The notes: generated from the letters alone by a model not told the origin. Positions 42,443 through 55,247 are shown, numbered from the stretch's first letter. The stretch is DNA of 64,000 bases from JAIQGF01 sp051006995 (GCA_051006995.1 JBPCSQ010000037.1:124001-188000), one strand, 5' to 3'. Numbers and translations are program-made.

Positions 42443-44364
42443 GCCGAGGCTCCTTCCCGCTTGGCGGCGCGGGCGATGGGCGCGGCCACCTGGCGGGTTC
42501 CGGCGCCGCAGTAAGGACAGAACAGAAACGACGGCGCCAGCGCGCGTCCGCAGTTGCGGCAACGCACGGTCACGGCGTTATCGAAGGGCACCACGCGCAG
42601 CACTTCGTCCAAGGTGGTGACCCCGTCCTTCACCTTCTCCAGCGCATCTTCCTGCATCAGGCGCATGCCGCCGCTGCGGGCAAGATTGCGAATTTCCTCG
42701 TCGCGCGCGCCGGAGCGGATGGCGGAGCGAATCTGCTCGTCCAGCACCAGAAGTTCATAAATGCCGACGCGGCCCTTGTAGCCGGAATTATCGCAATCGG
42801 AGCAGCCCACGGGAACCGCGATGGTGCGCTCGAAATCGATAATGCCGGCCGCCAGCAGGCGCTCGGCGTGGTCATCGGGCATGGGCACAATGTCGCGGCA
42901 GACGCAAAGTTTTCGGACCAAACGCTGCGCGACCACCGCCGTGACCGATGCCGAAATCAGGAACGAGGGCACGTTCAAATCGAGGAGGCGCGTGATCGCC
43001 GCGACGCTGTCGTTGGTGTGCAGCGTGGACAACACCATGTGTCCTGTCTGCGCGGCTTGGAGCGCGATTTCAGCGGTTTCTTGGTCGCGGATCTCGCCCA
43101 CCATTACTACGTTCGGATCCTGGCGCAGGATGGAGCGCAGGCAGGCGGCGAAGGTAAGCCCCGCCTTCGGATTTACCTGCACCTGGTTGATGTCCTCGAC
43201 GCGGTATTCGATCGGGTCCTCAACCGTGATGATGTTCACCGAGGGCGAGCGCAGCACGTTGAGCGATGCGTAGAGCGTAGTGCTTTTGCCGGACCCGGTC
43301 GGGCCGGTGACCAGCAGCATGCCTTGCGGCGCGCCCAGCACCTGGGTGAGGGCAGCGGCGTTGTCGGTCGCGAGCCCCAGCTTTTCGAAGCCGACGCGCG
43401 ATGCGGTGGGATCGAGCAGCCGCATCACCACTTTTTCGCCGGCATGCGTCGGCAGCGTGGAAACCCGCAGGTCGAGATGGCTGTTGCCGATCTGCACCAG
43501 GAAGCGGCCATCCTGCGGCGTGCGCCGCTCAGAAATGTCCATGTCGGACAGAATCTTGATGCGCGACACCAGGAACGAGGTCAGCTCGTTGGGAATGTGA
43601 GTCAACTCTCGGAGCACACCGTCCACGCGGATGCGCACCACGGTGCCGAGGGGCTGCGGCTCGATGTGAATGTCGCTGGCCTTCTTGGTCGAGGCCGCCG
43701 ACAGGATGGCCGACACCAGCCGTACCGCTGGCGTCTTCTCGTTGCGCAACTCGGCCTCAAACTCCTCCATCGCCGCCTTGTTGCGCTCGTTGGAGCTGGC
43801 GGTGAAGAACTGCATGTCGGAGACGTCCACCTGGTCAATGAAGGGGACGTGGGCCGAGGCCGCGGCGATTTCGGCGGCCGGCTCCAGCTCCGCGTAGCAG
43901 GTCTTGATGGCATCTTCGATTTCGCTGCGAAAGCCGAGCCGCGGGGCGATATCGGACCCGGTGATGAAGCGCAGCTCGTCGAGCGCGTGCAGGTTCTGCG
44001 GCTCGGCCATGACGGCGACGATGCGCTTGCCCTCGCGCACCAGCGGCAGCACCAGATATTTTTCCGCGATCTGCTGCGGAATGAGTTTGAGAACCACCTT
44101 CTCGACCGTGGCGAAGCGCGCGTCTACGTAGCGGAAATGAGTGACTTCCTCCAGCGCCGAGACCAGGTCTTCCTTGGAAACGACTTCTCGCTGAAGTAGA
44201 AGTTCGCCGAGCAGCGCGGTGCCGTTATTCTCTTGCTGTTCGGCGAGTACTCTCTCGAGGTCCTCCGGCTTGACGCGCTTGCGCTCCTGGAGTACCTCAC
44301 CTAGGCGTTTTTTGCGTGAACCTGACAAGTGGAGCCCGTGTAAATGCCCGCCCGATGCAGGCAT
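42439..44364 (-). CDS. pilB: Type IV pilus/type II secretion assembly ATPase with extra zinc ribbon
   Basis: A 641-residue GspE/PilB ATPase that drives pilus extension. The N-terminal T2SSE_N-like domain spans residues 15-160. The Walker A motif GPTGSGKS is at 354-361, the Asp box VEDPIE at 381-386, Walker B MVGEIRD at 421-427, and the tetracysteine zinc site is CVC plus CSDC (487-489 and 521-524). An additional C-terminal zinc ribbon CRNC (602-605) and CPYC (616-619) is unusual. The pilT gene is in the same window at 56.4 kb. The gene is coupled to the PilZ gene. Confidence 0.9.
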   Translation of the reverse strand: MPASGGHLHGLHLSGSRKKRLGEVLQERKRVKPEDLERVLAEQQENNGTALLGELLLQREVVSKEDLVSALEEVTHFRYVDARFATVEKVVLKLIPQQIAEKYLVLPLVREGKRIVAVMAEPQNLHALDELRFITGSDIAPRLGFRSEIEDAIKTCYAELEPAAEIAAASAHVPFIDQVDVSDMQFFTASSNERNKAAMEEFEAELRNEKTPAVRLVSAILSAASTKKASDIHIEPQPLGTVVRIRVDGVLRELTHIPNELTSFLVSRIKILSDMDISERRTPQDGRFLVQIGNSHLDLRVSTLPTHAGEKVVMRLLDPTASRVGFEKLGLATDNAAALTQVLGAPQGMLLVTGPTGSGKSTTLYASLNVLRSPSVNIITVEDPIEYRVEDINQVQVNPKAGLTFAACLRSILRQDPNVVMVGEIRDQETAEIALQAAQTGHMVLSTLHTNDSVAAITRLLDLNVPSFLISASVTAVVAQRLVRKLCVCRDIVPMPDDHAERLLAAGIIDFERTIAVPVGCSDCDNSGYKGRVGIYELLVLDEQIRSAIRSGARDEEIRNLARSGGMRLMQEDALEKVKDGVTTLDEVLRVVPFDNAVTVRCRNCGRALAPSFLFCPYCGAGTRQVAAPIARAAKREGASA

Positions 44365-44478
44365 CGCTGAGATGCAAAATGAAATCGTTGCCGGTCCTCA
44401 TAAAAGTCAGGGCAATCCTGACCGACGAAGGAACACGGTTTGCTGGGGGGAAGCTTAGTATATCCGGGTACACTCCAC

Positions 44479-45363
44479 CTACGTGGATTTTTTCTTCCTG
44501 TAGACCACTTTGAGTCCTTCATTGTCCAGGATGCGGCGGATCTGGTTGCGGGCGTGGGTGGCCCAGGGCCCGGAAGTGTCCAACCGCACGTAGGCGCGCC
44601 AGTGGACAAGGGCGGCGCGTGGCTGGCGAGTCTTTTCAAAGGCAAGCGCCAGGTTATAGTGAGCGTCGGCATAGGTCGGCGCAAGTTGCAGCGCCGTCTT
44701 GTAAGCTTTGACCGCCTCGGCGACGCGCCCGGTCTCATCCAGCACGTTACCGAGATCAAAATAAGCCAGGGCGTAACGGGGGTCCACCTTGATCGCGTTG
44801 CGGTAATTGGCCTCCGCCTGGGCGTAGTCCTGACTGTTGTAGTAGAGCGTGCCGAGATTGATGAAGGCGGCGGCGTGGTTGGGGTCGAGTTCCAGGACTT
44901 TCCGGTAGGCGGCGATGGCTTCGGCTTGCGAACGCGGATCTTCCTCGAGGGCAACGCCGCGCGCGAAGTATTCCGAGGCGGTTTCCACGGTGCGCATTCT
45001 GCGCACGTTGGCCGGAACCACGCGGTCAGTGGGGCTGAAGTCCATCACGAACTGGCCGCTGGTCGGCTCCAGCGCGTGGCCTTCATGGCGAAAAGCGATA
45101 CGCGTGCCGGTGGAGAAGGTGCCCGCCTCGATGAGCGGGTTCTCCATGCCGGCCACTTGCTTCTGCATGGCCTGCAAGGATTCGCGAATGACGGCGGAGC
45201 GCACGCGTTTGGCGCGCAGGTCGCGAATCTTTCTCATTTGCAGGAGATCGAAGAAGGAATAGCTATCGGTGGCGGCGACCAGCCCGGCTTTTTGCCACTG
45301 CGCCAGCTGTCGTGCCGTTATGCGCAAGATGCGCAGAACATCCACTCGACGGTAACGGTGCAC
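44479..45363 (-). CDS. MerR-like HTH protein fused to TPR repeats
   Basis: 294 residues. The N-terminal block VDVLRILRITARQLAQWQKAGLV, followed by YSFFDLLQMRKIRDLRAKRV, is a MerR-type winged HTH. The C-terminal two-thirds are four TPR repeats (AIAAYRKVLELDPNHAAAFINLG, then YAQAEANYRNAIKVDPRYALAYFDLG and two more). It probably regulates transcription in response to a bound protein. The fusion is typical of Acidobacteriota. The regulon is unknown. The gene starts at ATG 45363, 226 bp before tRNA-Thr on the opposite strand. Confidence 0.75.
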   Translation of the reverse strand: MHRYRRVDVLRILRITARQLAQWQKAGLVAATDSYSFFDLLQMRKIRDLRAKRVRSAVIRESLQAMQKQVAGMENPLIEAGTFSTGTRIAFRHEGHALEPTSGQFVMDFSPTDRVVPANVRRMRTVETASEYFARGVALEEDPRSQAEAIAAYRKVLELDPNHAAAFINLGTLYYNSQDYAQAEANYRNAIKVDPRYALAYFDLGNVLDETGRVAEAVKAYKTALQLAPTYADAHYNLALAFEKTRQPRAALVHWRAYVRLDTSGPWATHARNQIRRILDNEGLKVVYRKKKST

Positions 45364-45589
45364 GGTCCTCGCTTGTGCAACGGTCTGCTTGGATGCGTAT
45401 TATGAAAAGCAGTAGCGGCGAAGGCAAGGGGAAAGTTTTCCTCAGTTGTTGATAAAGCAGCACTTCAGTACGCTGCGCGGGCGCTACTTTCGTGATGATG
45501 AAATCGAGGAAGCGCACGCGCTGACCATCCGCAATCTGCGGCCTTGCTCTTTACGGCGAAAGAGAGCGGCAGTTAGAATGACAATCAGA

Positions 45590-45665
45590 GCCGACGTAGC
45601 TCAGTTGGTAGAGCAGTCGATTCGTAATCGACAGGTCATCGGTTCAAGTCCGATCGTCGGCTCCA
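45590..45665 (+). tRNA. tRNA-Thr (anticodon CGT)
   Basis: A complete cloverleaf: acceptor GCCGACG with CGTCGGC, D arm GCTC...GAGC, anticodon stem GTCGA/TCGAC with loop TTCGTAA (anticodon CGT, reading ACG), T arm ATCGG-TTCAAGT-CCGAT, discriminator T and an encoded CCA. Confidence 0.95.
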
Positions 45666-46125
45666 CTTTCTAGCTCTTAGCTTTTAGCTTCCTTCCCTCT
45701 TGCGCTTCAGGAATACTCACCCCAAAGATAGCTGCACGCGATTGCGAAGACCGCAAAACGCCTCCTCGCGTTCCCCAGTGAAGCTAAGAGCTAAAAGCTA
45801 ATTGCTAAAAGCTGCGGCGCGGACGCGCCGCAAAACGAAAGAGCCGCCCGGCAACTCGGGCGACTCTCTCTTCAAGGGAGAATAGTTCCAAACGGATGGT
45901 TCAGCACCGTCAGAACTTTTCTGGCGAAATCTTATGAGCGGCAAAAGGGGGTGTCAAGGATTTTTTCCAAATCAAATCCATTATTTATCAACAACTTACA
46001 GACAATTCAAATTTTCCGGGAAAGGGATGGAAAAACCCCTATTGGGCGGTTGATTTCGGCAGAAACCATGCAGAATCAGCAGATTAGCGTCCGCGACAGT
46101 GAACAAAGGCGGTTTGTGGAGCGCT
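45666..46125. other. 460 bp intergenic region with word repeats, hairpin and AT-rich block
   Basis: The first part (45668-45815) is made of gctaagagct/agcttttagct words, direct and inverted. A hairpin (CGCCCG...CGGGCG, 45841-45866) is followed on the minus strand by TTTCGTTTT, so it may terminate transcription from the gene at 46126-47193. At 45950-46035 the sequence is AT-rich. No gene could be supported. Confidence 0.5.
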
Positions 46126-47193
46126 TCATCGCAGGTTCAGTTCGATGATTTCCACATCCCGGCTGCGATCAAAAACGCGGTCGGGGAACATACGCTTGGC
46201 GAGGATGCGCACCCCGCCGAAGGCAATGCCGGCGACGAGCGCGAGTCCAAGAATCATTCCCGTGAGCACAACCACACCAACCAGCAGGCCGCCGACATTC
46301 TCGTGTTTGCCCAGCCCGGTGCTCTGATTCCAAGTGACTTCGGCGTCGTAGTTCACAGAAGCGAGCAACGATTTCGCTTCGCGCGGCGTGATCGCGCCGG
46401 TAACGATGGCCACCAACGGCCCGCTGCGCCGAGTGAGATACACCGGACCCTGCGGTGATGGCGGATGCGCTTGCTCAATGGCCTGAACACGTTCGCCGGC
46501 GATCTGCGGCGTTGGATACGAAATCAGCGCCAGCGTGGCTACGCCTTCGCCGGAGGTGTACTGTCCTTCGGCGACTTCGGCGCCGCGGGTGAAATCCACG
46601 ACATTGGCCGATACGGGCGCATTGATGCTGGCCAATCCCAACGGTCCGACTACGTATCTCGCGGTGTTTGGAATGTAGCCCTGCTTCGGCAGGTAGAGCG
46701 GCAGGGATGGCAGATTGCGGGCGCTGCCGGCGGGAAGCGGGAGCGCGGAGGCAAGTTCGCGCAGTTCCGCCGCCGACATGGGTGTCACGCGGTCCAGGAT
46801 CGCCTGCACCAGCACGTTGCCGCGATAGAACAGCACGCGCTCATTCGCCGACGCGGCCTGGTCGCCGATCTTCTCCGTCTGCATCTCCGGCGTCTTGTAG
46901 AAGGTGAACGAGCCATAGGCGCCGCTGGCATCATTAAAGCGGATAGCGCGGATCTCCAGCTTGCGGTCAGGCTTGGTGTAGGTCGCTGCCTCGTAATCCT
47001 TAAATCCGTACTCCTTCAGCAGATCGGGATTGGTTGCGTCGGCCTCGGCGGGATTGACGGAAACCCGGCCGCCGCTCTTCTGCCATCCGGCAAACGCGTC
47101 GGGGAGCAGCGGGTCTTTGGATTTCGGACCGGCCGCCACCGCCAGTTGCATCGCGGCACAGAGCACGACCAGAAGTGTGAGGAACCGCTTCAT
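46126..47193 (-). CDS. Exported membrane-anchored protein, DUF6599-like
   Basis: 355 residues. A signal peptide (MKRFLTLLVVLCAAMQLAVAA) and a C-terminal membrane segment (VGGLLVGVVVLTGMILGLALVAGIAFGG) flank a periplasmic domain of two related halves; the second half has YTSGEGVATLALISYPTPQIA and LTRRSGPLVAIVTG. DPLLPDAFAGWQKSG near the start is typical of this Acidobacteriota family. Function unknown; family name from memory. Confidence 0.65.
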   Translation of the reverse strand: MKRFLTLLVVLCAAMQLAVAAGPKSKDPLLPDAFAGWQKSGGRVSVNPAEADATNPDLLKEYGFKDYEAATYTKPDRKLEIRAIRFNDASGAYGSFTFYKTPEMQTEKIGDQAASANERVLFYRGNVLVQAILDRVTPMSAAELRELASALPLPAGSARNLPSLPLYLPKQGYIPNTARYVVGPLGLASINAPVSANVVDFTRGAEVAEGQYTSGEGVATLALISYPTPQIAGERVQAIEQAHPPSPQGPVYLTRRSGPLVAIVTGAITPREAKSLLASVNYDAEVTWNQSTGLGKHENVGGLLVGVVVLTGMILGLALVAGIAFGGVRILAKRMFPDRVFDRSRDVEIIELNLR

Positions 47194-47301
47194 GATTCAG
47201 CAAGAGATCAGGCCTGTAATCATTAGACTACAGGGGGGGTGGGAAAGTTTCCACTGGGGCCCGGTTGTGAGTTGTTGGTCGTTAGTTGTTGGCGCGGGTG
47301 G

Positions 47302-49380
47302 CTACTGGCTGGAGGAGGCCGGGGCGGATGCAGTCGGCGGTTCCGGCCTGGCGACTTTCGATGCCACCTTCAACCCGCTCAGGCCGCTGACGTACTTGGC
47401 GCAGCCGCGATATAGCGATTCCGCAATCTTCTGGCGGTAATCAGCGGTCTTCAGCTTCTTGGCGTCGGCGGGATTGCTGACGAAGGAAATCTCGGCCAGG
47501 ATCGACGGCATGTTGGCGCCGATCAAAACGATGAAGGGCGCCTTCTTGACGCCGCGATTCTTCATGCCGCGCACCGCCAGGCCGGAATAGAGCGACTGCT
47601 GCACGTCGCCGGCAAACTCCCGCGATTCCTCAATTTTGTCCTTCAGTGCAATCTTCTTCACCAGGTCCTGCAGCTCGTGGATGGACTTGTCGGAGACGGC
47701 GTTCTCGCGCGCGGCCACCTCCAGCGCGTCGGCCGAAGTGGTGAAGTTCAGGTAGTAGGTCTCGATGCCGCGCGCGCCAGGATCGCGGCTGGAATTGGCG
47801 TGAATGGAGATGAACAGGTCGGCTTCGTTCTGGTTAGCGATGGCGGTGCGAGTCTCCAGCGGGATGAAGGTGTCGTCATCGCGCGTGTACACCACCTCGG
47901 CGCCCATGCGGTTCTCCAGCAGCTTGCCCAGGCGCAGGGCGACATCGAGCACCAGGTCTTTTTCCTGTAATCCGTTGGGGCCGATGGTGCCGGTGTCGTG
48001 ACCGCCGTGGCCGGCGTCCACGACGATGCGGCCGATTTTCAGGCCGAGGGCGCGGACGAGCGAACGCTCGCCGCTGGCGGTCGGCTCGGCCGTGTGCACC
48101 GGCGGGCCGGCAGGCTGCCTGGCGGCCTTGCTTCGCTTGGAGGGCGACGAAGCGGCCTTGGAACTCCTGGCAATAGCTGCATCTGAGCCTCCGGACGGCT
48201 TGGAGGCAGGAACTTCGGGTGGAGTGAGCTTGGCAACCTGTTCGGGCGCCGTCTTCGACTCTGCCGCCGGCCTGGTTTCGGGCTTCTGTATCTCTGGCTT
48301 GACTTCGCGCTTCGGCTCCACCGCAAGCTTGGCAGGAGGAGCAGTCTTTGCCATCTCCACCGGAGCGGCAGGCGCCGGTGCGGGCTTAGTGACCGGTTTG
48401 TCCGCAGGCGCCTTCGGCGGCTCTGTCTTGGCGAGCTTCTGCGGACGCTTGCTGTGGATGTCAATGATCAACCGGTACGGGTTGGGCAGCAGGAATGCTG
48501 AGTAGTCGGAGACTTCATCCATCTCCAGCACGACACGGGTTTCCGCGGCCTGGTATTGGGCCACGCGGACCTTCTTCAGCAGCCCATCTTCCACGTCAAA
48601 CGTCTTGCCCACCAGCGTGGACGAAAGCTTGGTGTTATGCAGATCGAAGAAGACGCGATCGGGATCGGGAACGCGACCGGTGTCGTACTTGACCTCGTCG
48701 CCCAGGTCAATGGCGACGCGGGTGTAATCCGGCGTGGACCAGTGGCGGATCCCGGTGACCAGGGTGCGCGTGCCGGACTCATTCACCGGCGCCTTCGCTT
48801 CCTCCGACTTGGCCTTCTGCTTCGGCTTCGCCGCTTCCTTCGCTTGCTGGTCCAGAGCCTTGATGGCGTCTCGCGCTTCGCCGGCGAGATCGCTGTGCGG
48901 GTAGCGCTTCAGGAATTCTTCGAAACCGGCGCGCGCCTGCGCGGCGTCCTCCAGGTCGTCTTCATAGATCTGGGCAATGGTGAACAGCGCCTGGACGCGG
49001 TAGCGGCTGCCGGGATACTCGCGGCGGAGAAATTCGTACTGCTCGATGGCGGATTGCGAAGCTTTCTGATCGCGAAACTGGCGGCCCATCTCCGCCCAGA
49101 GCTCGGCCACGGCCACGACGCTGACGTCCGCCTTGTTCGACGTGGGCGCGGTGAAGTAAACGCTCTGGTAGGCGTCGAGCACGCGCTTGTAATCGCGACG
49201 GGTACGCTCGGAGGCGGCGCGGCCGTTCAGCGCCTCTCGCATGCGCTCGGCCTTCTCGAACTGCGAGCGCGCGGCCTGCTTCTTCTGGGCGACGCTGCGC
49301 CGGGCGGCGGCGGGCAACGCAGTTACCAGCGTCAATGCCAACGCCACCGTCGCCATCGCTCGTCTGCTGGTTCTGGTCAC
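47302..49380 (-). CDS. amiC: N-acetylmuramoyl-L-alanine amidase with TPR and AMIN domains
   Basis: 692 residues. After the signal peptide (1-26) come two or three TPR-like repeats (residues about 55-180), an AMIN domain (205-312), a long Pro/Lys/Ala linker (315-435) and an Amidase_3 catalytic domain (448-665). Zinc and catalytic residues are H458 (DAGHGG), E473 (LQEKD), H527 (SIHANS) and E630 (AEISF). It cleaves the bond between N-acetylmuramic acid and L-alanine in peptidoglycan, usually at division. The TPR extension is unusual. It lies 13 bp downstream of a lytic transglycosylase gene, so the two are a cell-wall hydrolase pair. Confidence 0.9.
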   Translation of the reverse strand: MTRTSRRAMATVALALTLVTALPAAARRSVAQKKQAARSQFEKAERMREALNGRAASERTRRDYKRVLDAYQSVYFTAPTSNKADVSVVAVAELWAEMGRQFRDQKASQSAIEQYEFLRREYPGSRYRVQALFTIAQIYEDDLEDAAQARAGFEEFLKRYPHSDLAGEARDAIKALDQQAKEAAKPKQKAKSEEAKAPVNESGTRTLVTGIRHWSTPDYTRVAIDLGDEVKYDTGRVPDPDRVFFDLHNTKLSSTLVGKTFDVEDGLLKKVRVAQYQAAETRVVLEMDEVSDYSAFLLPNPYRLIIDIHSKRPQKLAKTEPPKAPADKPVTKPAPAPAAPVEMAKTAPPAKLAVEPKREVKPEIQKPETRPAAESKTAPEQVAKLTPPEVPASKPSGGSDAAIARSSKAASSPSKRSKAARQPAGPPVHTAEPTASGERSLVRALGLKIGRIVVDAGHGGHDTGTIGPNGLQEKDLVLDVALRLGKLLENRMGAEVVYTRDDDTFIPLETRTAIANQNEADLFISIHANSSRDPGARGIETYYLNFTTSADALEVAARENAVSDKSIHELQDLVKKIALKDKIEESREFAGDVQQSLYSGLAVRGMKNRGVKKAPFIVLIGANMPSILAEISFVSNPADAKKLKTADYRQKIAESLYRGCAKYVSGLSGLKVASKVARPEPPTASAPASSSQ

Positions 49381-49393
49381 AATCGCTCGGTAC

Positions 49394-50317
49394 TCACTCC
49401 GTATTCGTCATGCGAATCACGCCATCCTTGCCGCGGTAAACATGGACCGGCGCGCTGGCAGGTCCCGAGATGCTGCCGCCGCCGTTCCAGTACAGCTCGG
49501 TAATGCGCTTGACGTAATCCTGCGTCTCCCGGTACGGCGGCACGCCCTTGTTGCGCGTGACCGCGCCCGCGCCGGCGTTGTAGGCCGCCAGCGACAAGGG
49601 AACGTCGCCATGGAAATCGCTCAGCAGGTGCTTGAGGTGGCGCACGCCCGCATCCACGTTCTGCTGCGGGTCGAAGGGATTGCTGACGCCCTCACGGCGC
49701 GCGGTCGCCGGCATCAACTGCATCAATCCCATGGCGCCCTTGCGGGAGACCGCGTTGGAATTGAAATTCGATTCCACTTTGATGACGGCCCGCACCAGGT
49801 TGGCGTCCACGCCGTGCTTCTGCGCCGCCTGGGCGATCAGCGCGTCAATTTCTTCCGCCGTGATCTTGCGGCCGCGCGCCAGACCCGCGTAGTTGGGATT
49901 GGAAGCGGCGGCGGAGGGCCCCAGAATGACGGGCTGCGAGGCCACGTAAGTGTTGACTTCGGCAGCGGCGCTGCGGGCCGCGCGCAGAACCGACGGCGGC
50001 GGCGCCGGCACTGGCTTCCAGCGGTGCTCGGTGTTGCTCCAGTACACCAGCACGCTGTGGCGGCGCGGGCGAGCGACGGCTGGAGCATCCGGCTTGGCCG
50101 GCGATCCGGCGTTTACATAGACCTTGCGTCCGTGGTCGTCGGTGCTGGTGGCGATGCGATCTCCCTTGGCCGCCTGCGAGCTGGACGCGGCGGAATCGCT
50201 GTCATGGAATTCGGGTGAGGCGAGGGCAGGAAGAACCGAAAGGCTCAGCGCCATGATAGCCAGCAGCGTTCCAAGCAGACGCTGCGCGGGCTGCAGGTGT
50301 CCAGGCATGACCGACAT
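49394..50317 (-). CDS. Soluble lytic transglycosylase
   Basis: 307 residues with a signal peptide (residues 10-32), a DUF4124-like strand segment (ATSTDDHGRKVYVNAGS) and a C-terminal SLT domain. The SLT motif is in VIKVESNFNSNAVSRKGAMGLMQLMPATA, with the catalytic glutamate in VES, and the later LAAYNAGAGAV. It cuts the beta-1,4 glycan strands of peptidoglycan with formation of anhydromuramic acid. It is followed closely by the amidase gene. The region upstream (50318-50627) has no gene, only a REP-like imperfect gggtgatc repeat at about 50529-50561. Confidence 0.88.
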   Translation of the reverse strand: MSVMPGHLQPAQRLLGTLLAIMALSLSVLPALASPEFHDSDSAASSSQAAKGDRIATSTDDHGRKVYVNAGSPAKPDAPAVARPRRHSVLVYWSNTEHRWKPVPAPPPSVLRAARSAAAEVNTYVASQPVILGPSAAASNPNYAGLARGRKITAEEIDALIAQAAQKHGVDANLVRAVIKVESNFNSNAVSRKGAMGLMQLMPATARREGVSNPFDPQQNVDAGVRHLKHLLSDFHGDVPLSLAAYNAGAGAVTRNKGVPPYRETQDYVKRITELYWNGGGSISGPASAPVHVYRGKDGVIRMTNTE

Positions 50318-50627
50318 CCTCCGCGCGGGGGCGACGCGTCAACACTCCTCCGCGCTACACCTACCGACACTCATCCGCACACATCCTGCGCGCGGCGGTG
50401 TTCTGCGCCCGGCGGAGAATCCAGAGTGGCGCGATTATGCCACGGCGCAGGGGAGGGGGCAATCGGTTGGTTAACCCCGAACCACGGGGGTGAATACCGG
50501 AGATGTCGGCAAGAAAGCCCAAGCGGATCGGGTGATCTGGCCATCGGGTGATCGTGTGATCACCAAAGGCCAACGTTCCAGTGTGGACCCATTGACCAGT
50601 CTTGGCGCCTGCACATACAGTGCAGCC

Positions 50628-52190
50628 ATGCCCAGATTTTTCCGGCTCAAAGTACTGGCGGTCGTGCTGTGCCTGGCGATTGCGGTCCAGGCGGCGGAAG
50701 CTCCCAAGACGGTCGCCGTTACGGTGCTCTACTCCAATGATTTCCATGCCGCGATCCAGCCGATGAAGGCCACGTGGCTGGTGGACCAGCCGAGAATCGG
50801 CGGTATCCGCGCCTTCGCCGGCTGGGTAGAAGCGATGCAGCGCGAGCAGCCGAATCCGTTTCTATTCGACAGCGGCGACCTGTTCACCGGGCAGGCAATC
50901 TCGTTCATCACCCGCGGCCGCGCCCCGATGGACATGTTCAAGACCATCGGGTTCGACGCGGTCTGCTACGGCAACCATGAGTTCGATTACGGAATCCAGA
51001 CAGCGCGCAGCTACCAGGATGTAGAGCCCTTTCCCGTGCTGGCGGCCAACATCTTCTACAAGGACGGGCGGCCGTTCGCGAAACCGTACGCGATTGTGGA
51101 GAAGAACGGCATTCGCGTGGCGGTGATCGGCATCTTCGGCGTGGACGCGATGCCCTCGACGGCGGCGATTACCTGGGAAACGTTGGACGTCCGCGATCCC
51201 TTGCCTATCCTGCGCCAGCTTGTGCCCGAACTGCGCACGCAGGCCGATCTGATTGTGGTCCTGGCCCACCAGGGTGAGACCGGTCCGATGCAGGAGGACG
51301 CCGAGGCGCATCCCGAGGTGCAACGCAACTTCGAGGCCGACAAGCGCACGGTGGAGGCTGTTCCCGGCATTGACGTGTTCATCGGCGGGCACGCGCATCG
51401 CGGTATCGAGGTGCCGTGGGTCAGCCCGACAACCGGCAGCATCGTGGTGCAGACCTACGGCCGCGGCACCACGCTCGGCGTGCTTCACCTGACGTATGAC
51501 CGCGCGCAGCACAAGGTGGTGCAGCACGAAGGCGGGCTGGTGCGCATCGTTCCCGGAATTTTCCCGACCCCGCTGAAAGTTGAGCAGGTGGTGGAGCGGT
51601 GGGAGGCGGAGTCGAACCGCATCGGCAGCGAGGTCCTGGGCACTTCCGCGGCGGCGCTGCACCGCAACTACGACGGCGAGTCGGCGCTCGGCGACCTGAT
51701 TGCCGACGCCATGCTGTGGAAGACCGGAGCGCAGATTGCGTTCGAAAACGCCGGCGGCATTCGCACCGATTTGGCGAAAGGGCCAGTCAGCCGCGCCGAC
51801 GCCATCGGTGTGGCGCCGTTCATCAATTCGCTGGTCACGATGAACATGACCGGGTCACAGATTCGGCAGGTGCTGGAGCAATCGCTCACGCTAAAGGTCG
51901 GCATGATGCAGGTGGCCGGGCTGCGTGTTACCTACGACCTCGGAAAGCCGGAATATCACCGGGTGGTTTCGGTTCAGGCCGGCCGCGGGCCGCTGGAAGA
52001 CGCACAGACTTACCCGGTCGTGACCAACAGTTTTATCGCTACCGGCGGCGATCATTACGAAATGTTCAAGGGCATCAGGCCGCAGAAAGATACCGGTTTG
52101 CTCGTGTCAGACATGCTGATGGAGTACATCCTGGAAAAGAAGACGGTGGACCTGCCGGCGGGAGGAAGACTGCTGGCGGTCAAGCACTAA
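50628..52190 (+). CDS. Secreted 5'-nucleotidase/2',3'-cyclic phosphodiesterase (UshA family)
   Basis: 520 residues from ATG 50628 (the upstream frame is noise). Signal peptide MPRFFRLKVLAVVLCLAIAVQAA. The metallophosphatase domain shows YSNDFHAAI (metal ligands D and H), DSGDLFTGQ, CYGNHEFDYG, and VLAHQG, then GGHAHRG. The C-terminal 5_nucleotid_C domain holds ALGDLIADAML and FENAGGIRTDL. It dephosphorylates nucleotides outside the cell or in the periplasm. It could also act on UDP-sugars. It precedes a hairpin and converges with alaS. Confidence 0.9.
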   Translation: MPRFFRLKVLAVVLCLAIAVQAAEAPKTVAVTVLYSNDFHAAIQPMKATWLVDQPRIGGIRAFAGWVEAMQREQPNPFLFDSGDLFTGQAISFITRGRAPMDMFKTIGFDAVCYGNHEFDYGIQTARSYQDVEPFPVLAANIFYKDGRPFAKPYAIVEKNGIRVAVIGIFGVDAMPSTAAITWETLDVRDPLPILRQLVPELRTQADLIVVLAHQGETGPMQEDAEAHPEVQRNFEADKRTVEAVPGIDVFIGGHAHRGIEVPWVSPTTGSIVVQTYGRGTTLGVLHLTYDRAQHKVVQHEGGLVRIVPGIFPTPLKVEQVVERWEAESNRIGSEVLGTSAAALHRNYDGESALGDLIADAMLWKTGAQIAFENAGGIRTDLAKGPVSRADAIGVAPFINSLVTMNMTGSQIRQVLEQSLTLKVGMMQVAGLRVTYDLGKPEYHRVVSVQAGRGPLEDAQTYPVVTNSFIATGGDHYEMFKGIRPQKDTGLLVSDMLMEYILEKKTVDLPAGGRLLAVKH

Positions 52191-52197
52191 CACAAGA

Positions 52198-52224
52198 GCT
52201 GGAGCGCGTTCGCCCTCGAACGCG
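52198..52224. repeat. REP-like hairpin (GCTGGAGCGCG family), copy 1
   Basis: The stem GCGCGTTCG/CGAACGCGC has a CCCT loop. It shares gctggagcgcg and cgccct with the copy at 62847-62873. It lies between convergent genes (5'-nucleotidase and alaS) and may terminate both. Confidence 0.55.
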
Positions 52225-52260
52225 CATGGGATGAGGATTTTCACACGCTCGGAGTTCTGC

Positions 52261-55140
<2,880 letters not shown>

Positions 55141-55158
55141 TTTAACAGCACTGCTTCG

Positions 55159-55247
55159 CCACCGAGACACTGAGCCACCGAGGATGCACCGAGACAGGAT
55201 TTCAAAGATTTTCTCGGTGAAGTCTCAGTGACTCGGTGCCTCGGTGG
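55159..55247. repeat. Inverted repeat CCACCGAG...CTCGGTGG upstream of alaS
   Basis: CCACCGAGACACTGAG at 55159-55174 opposes CTCAGTGACTCGG and CTCGGTGG at 55224-55247. The arms could fold into a long imperfect hairpin in the alaS leader, or this may be a dispersed repeat. A T-box is not expected in this phylum. Confidence 0.45.

Noticed and set aside
42868..44199. A 443-residue open frame on the plus strand
   Set aside because: Antisense of pilB; no recognisable domains.
45440..46000. DnaA-box-like words (TTATCAACA and complement) as an origin of replication
   Set aside because: Only two imperfect boxes, and no dnaA or dnaN nearby. AT-richness alone is not enough.
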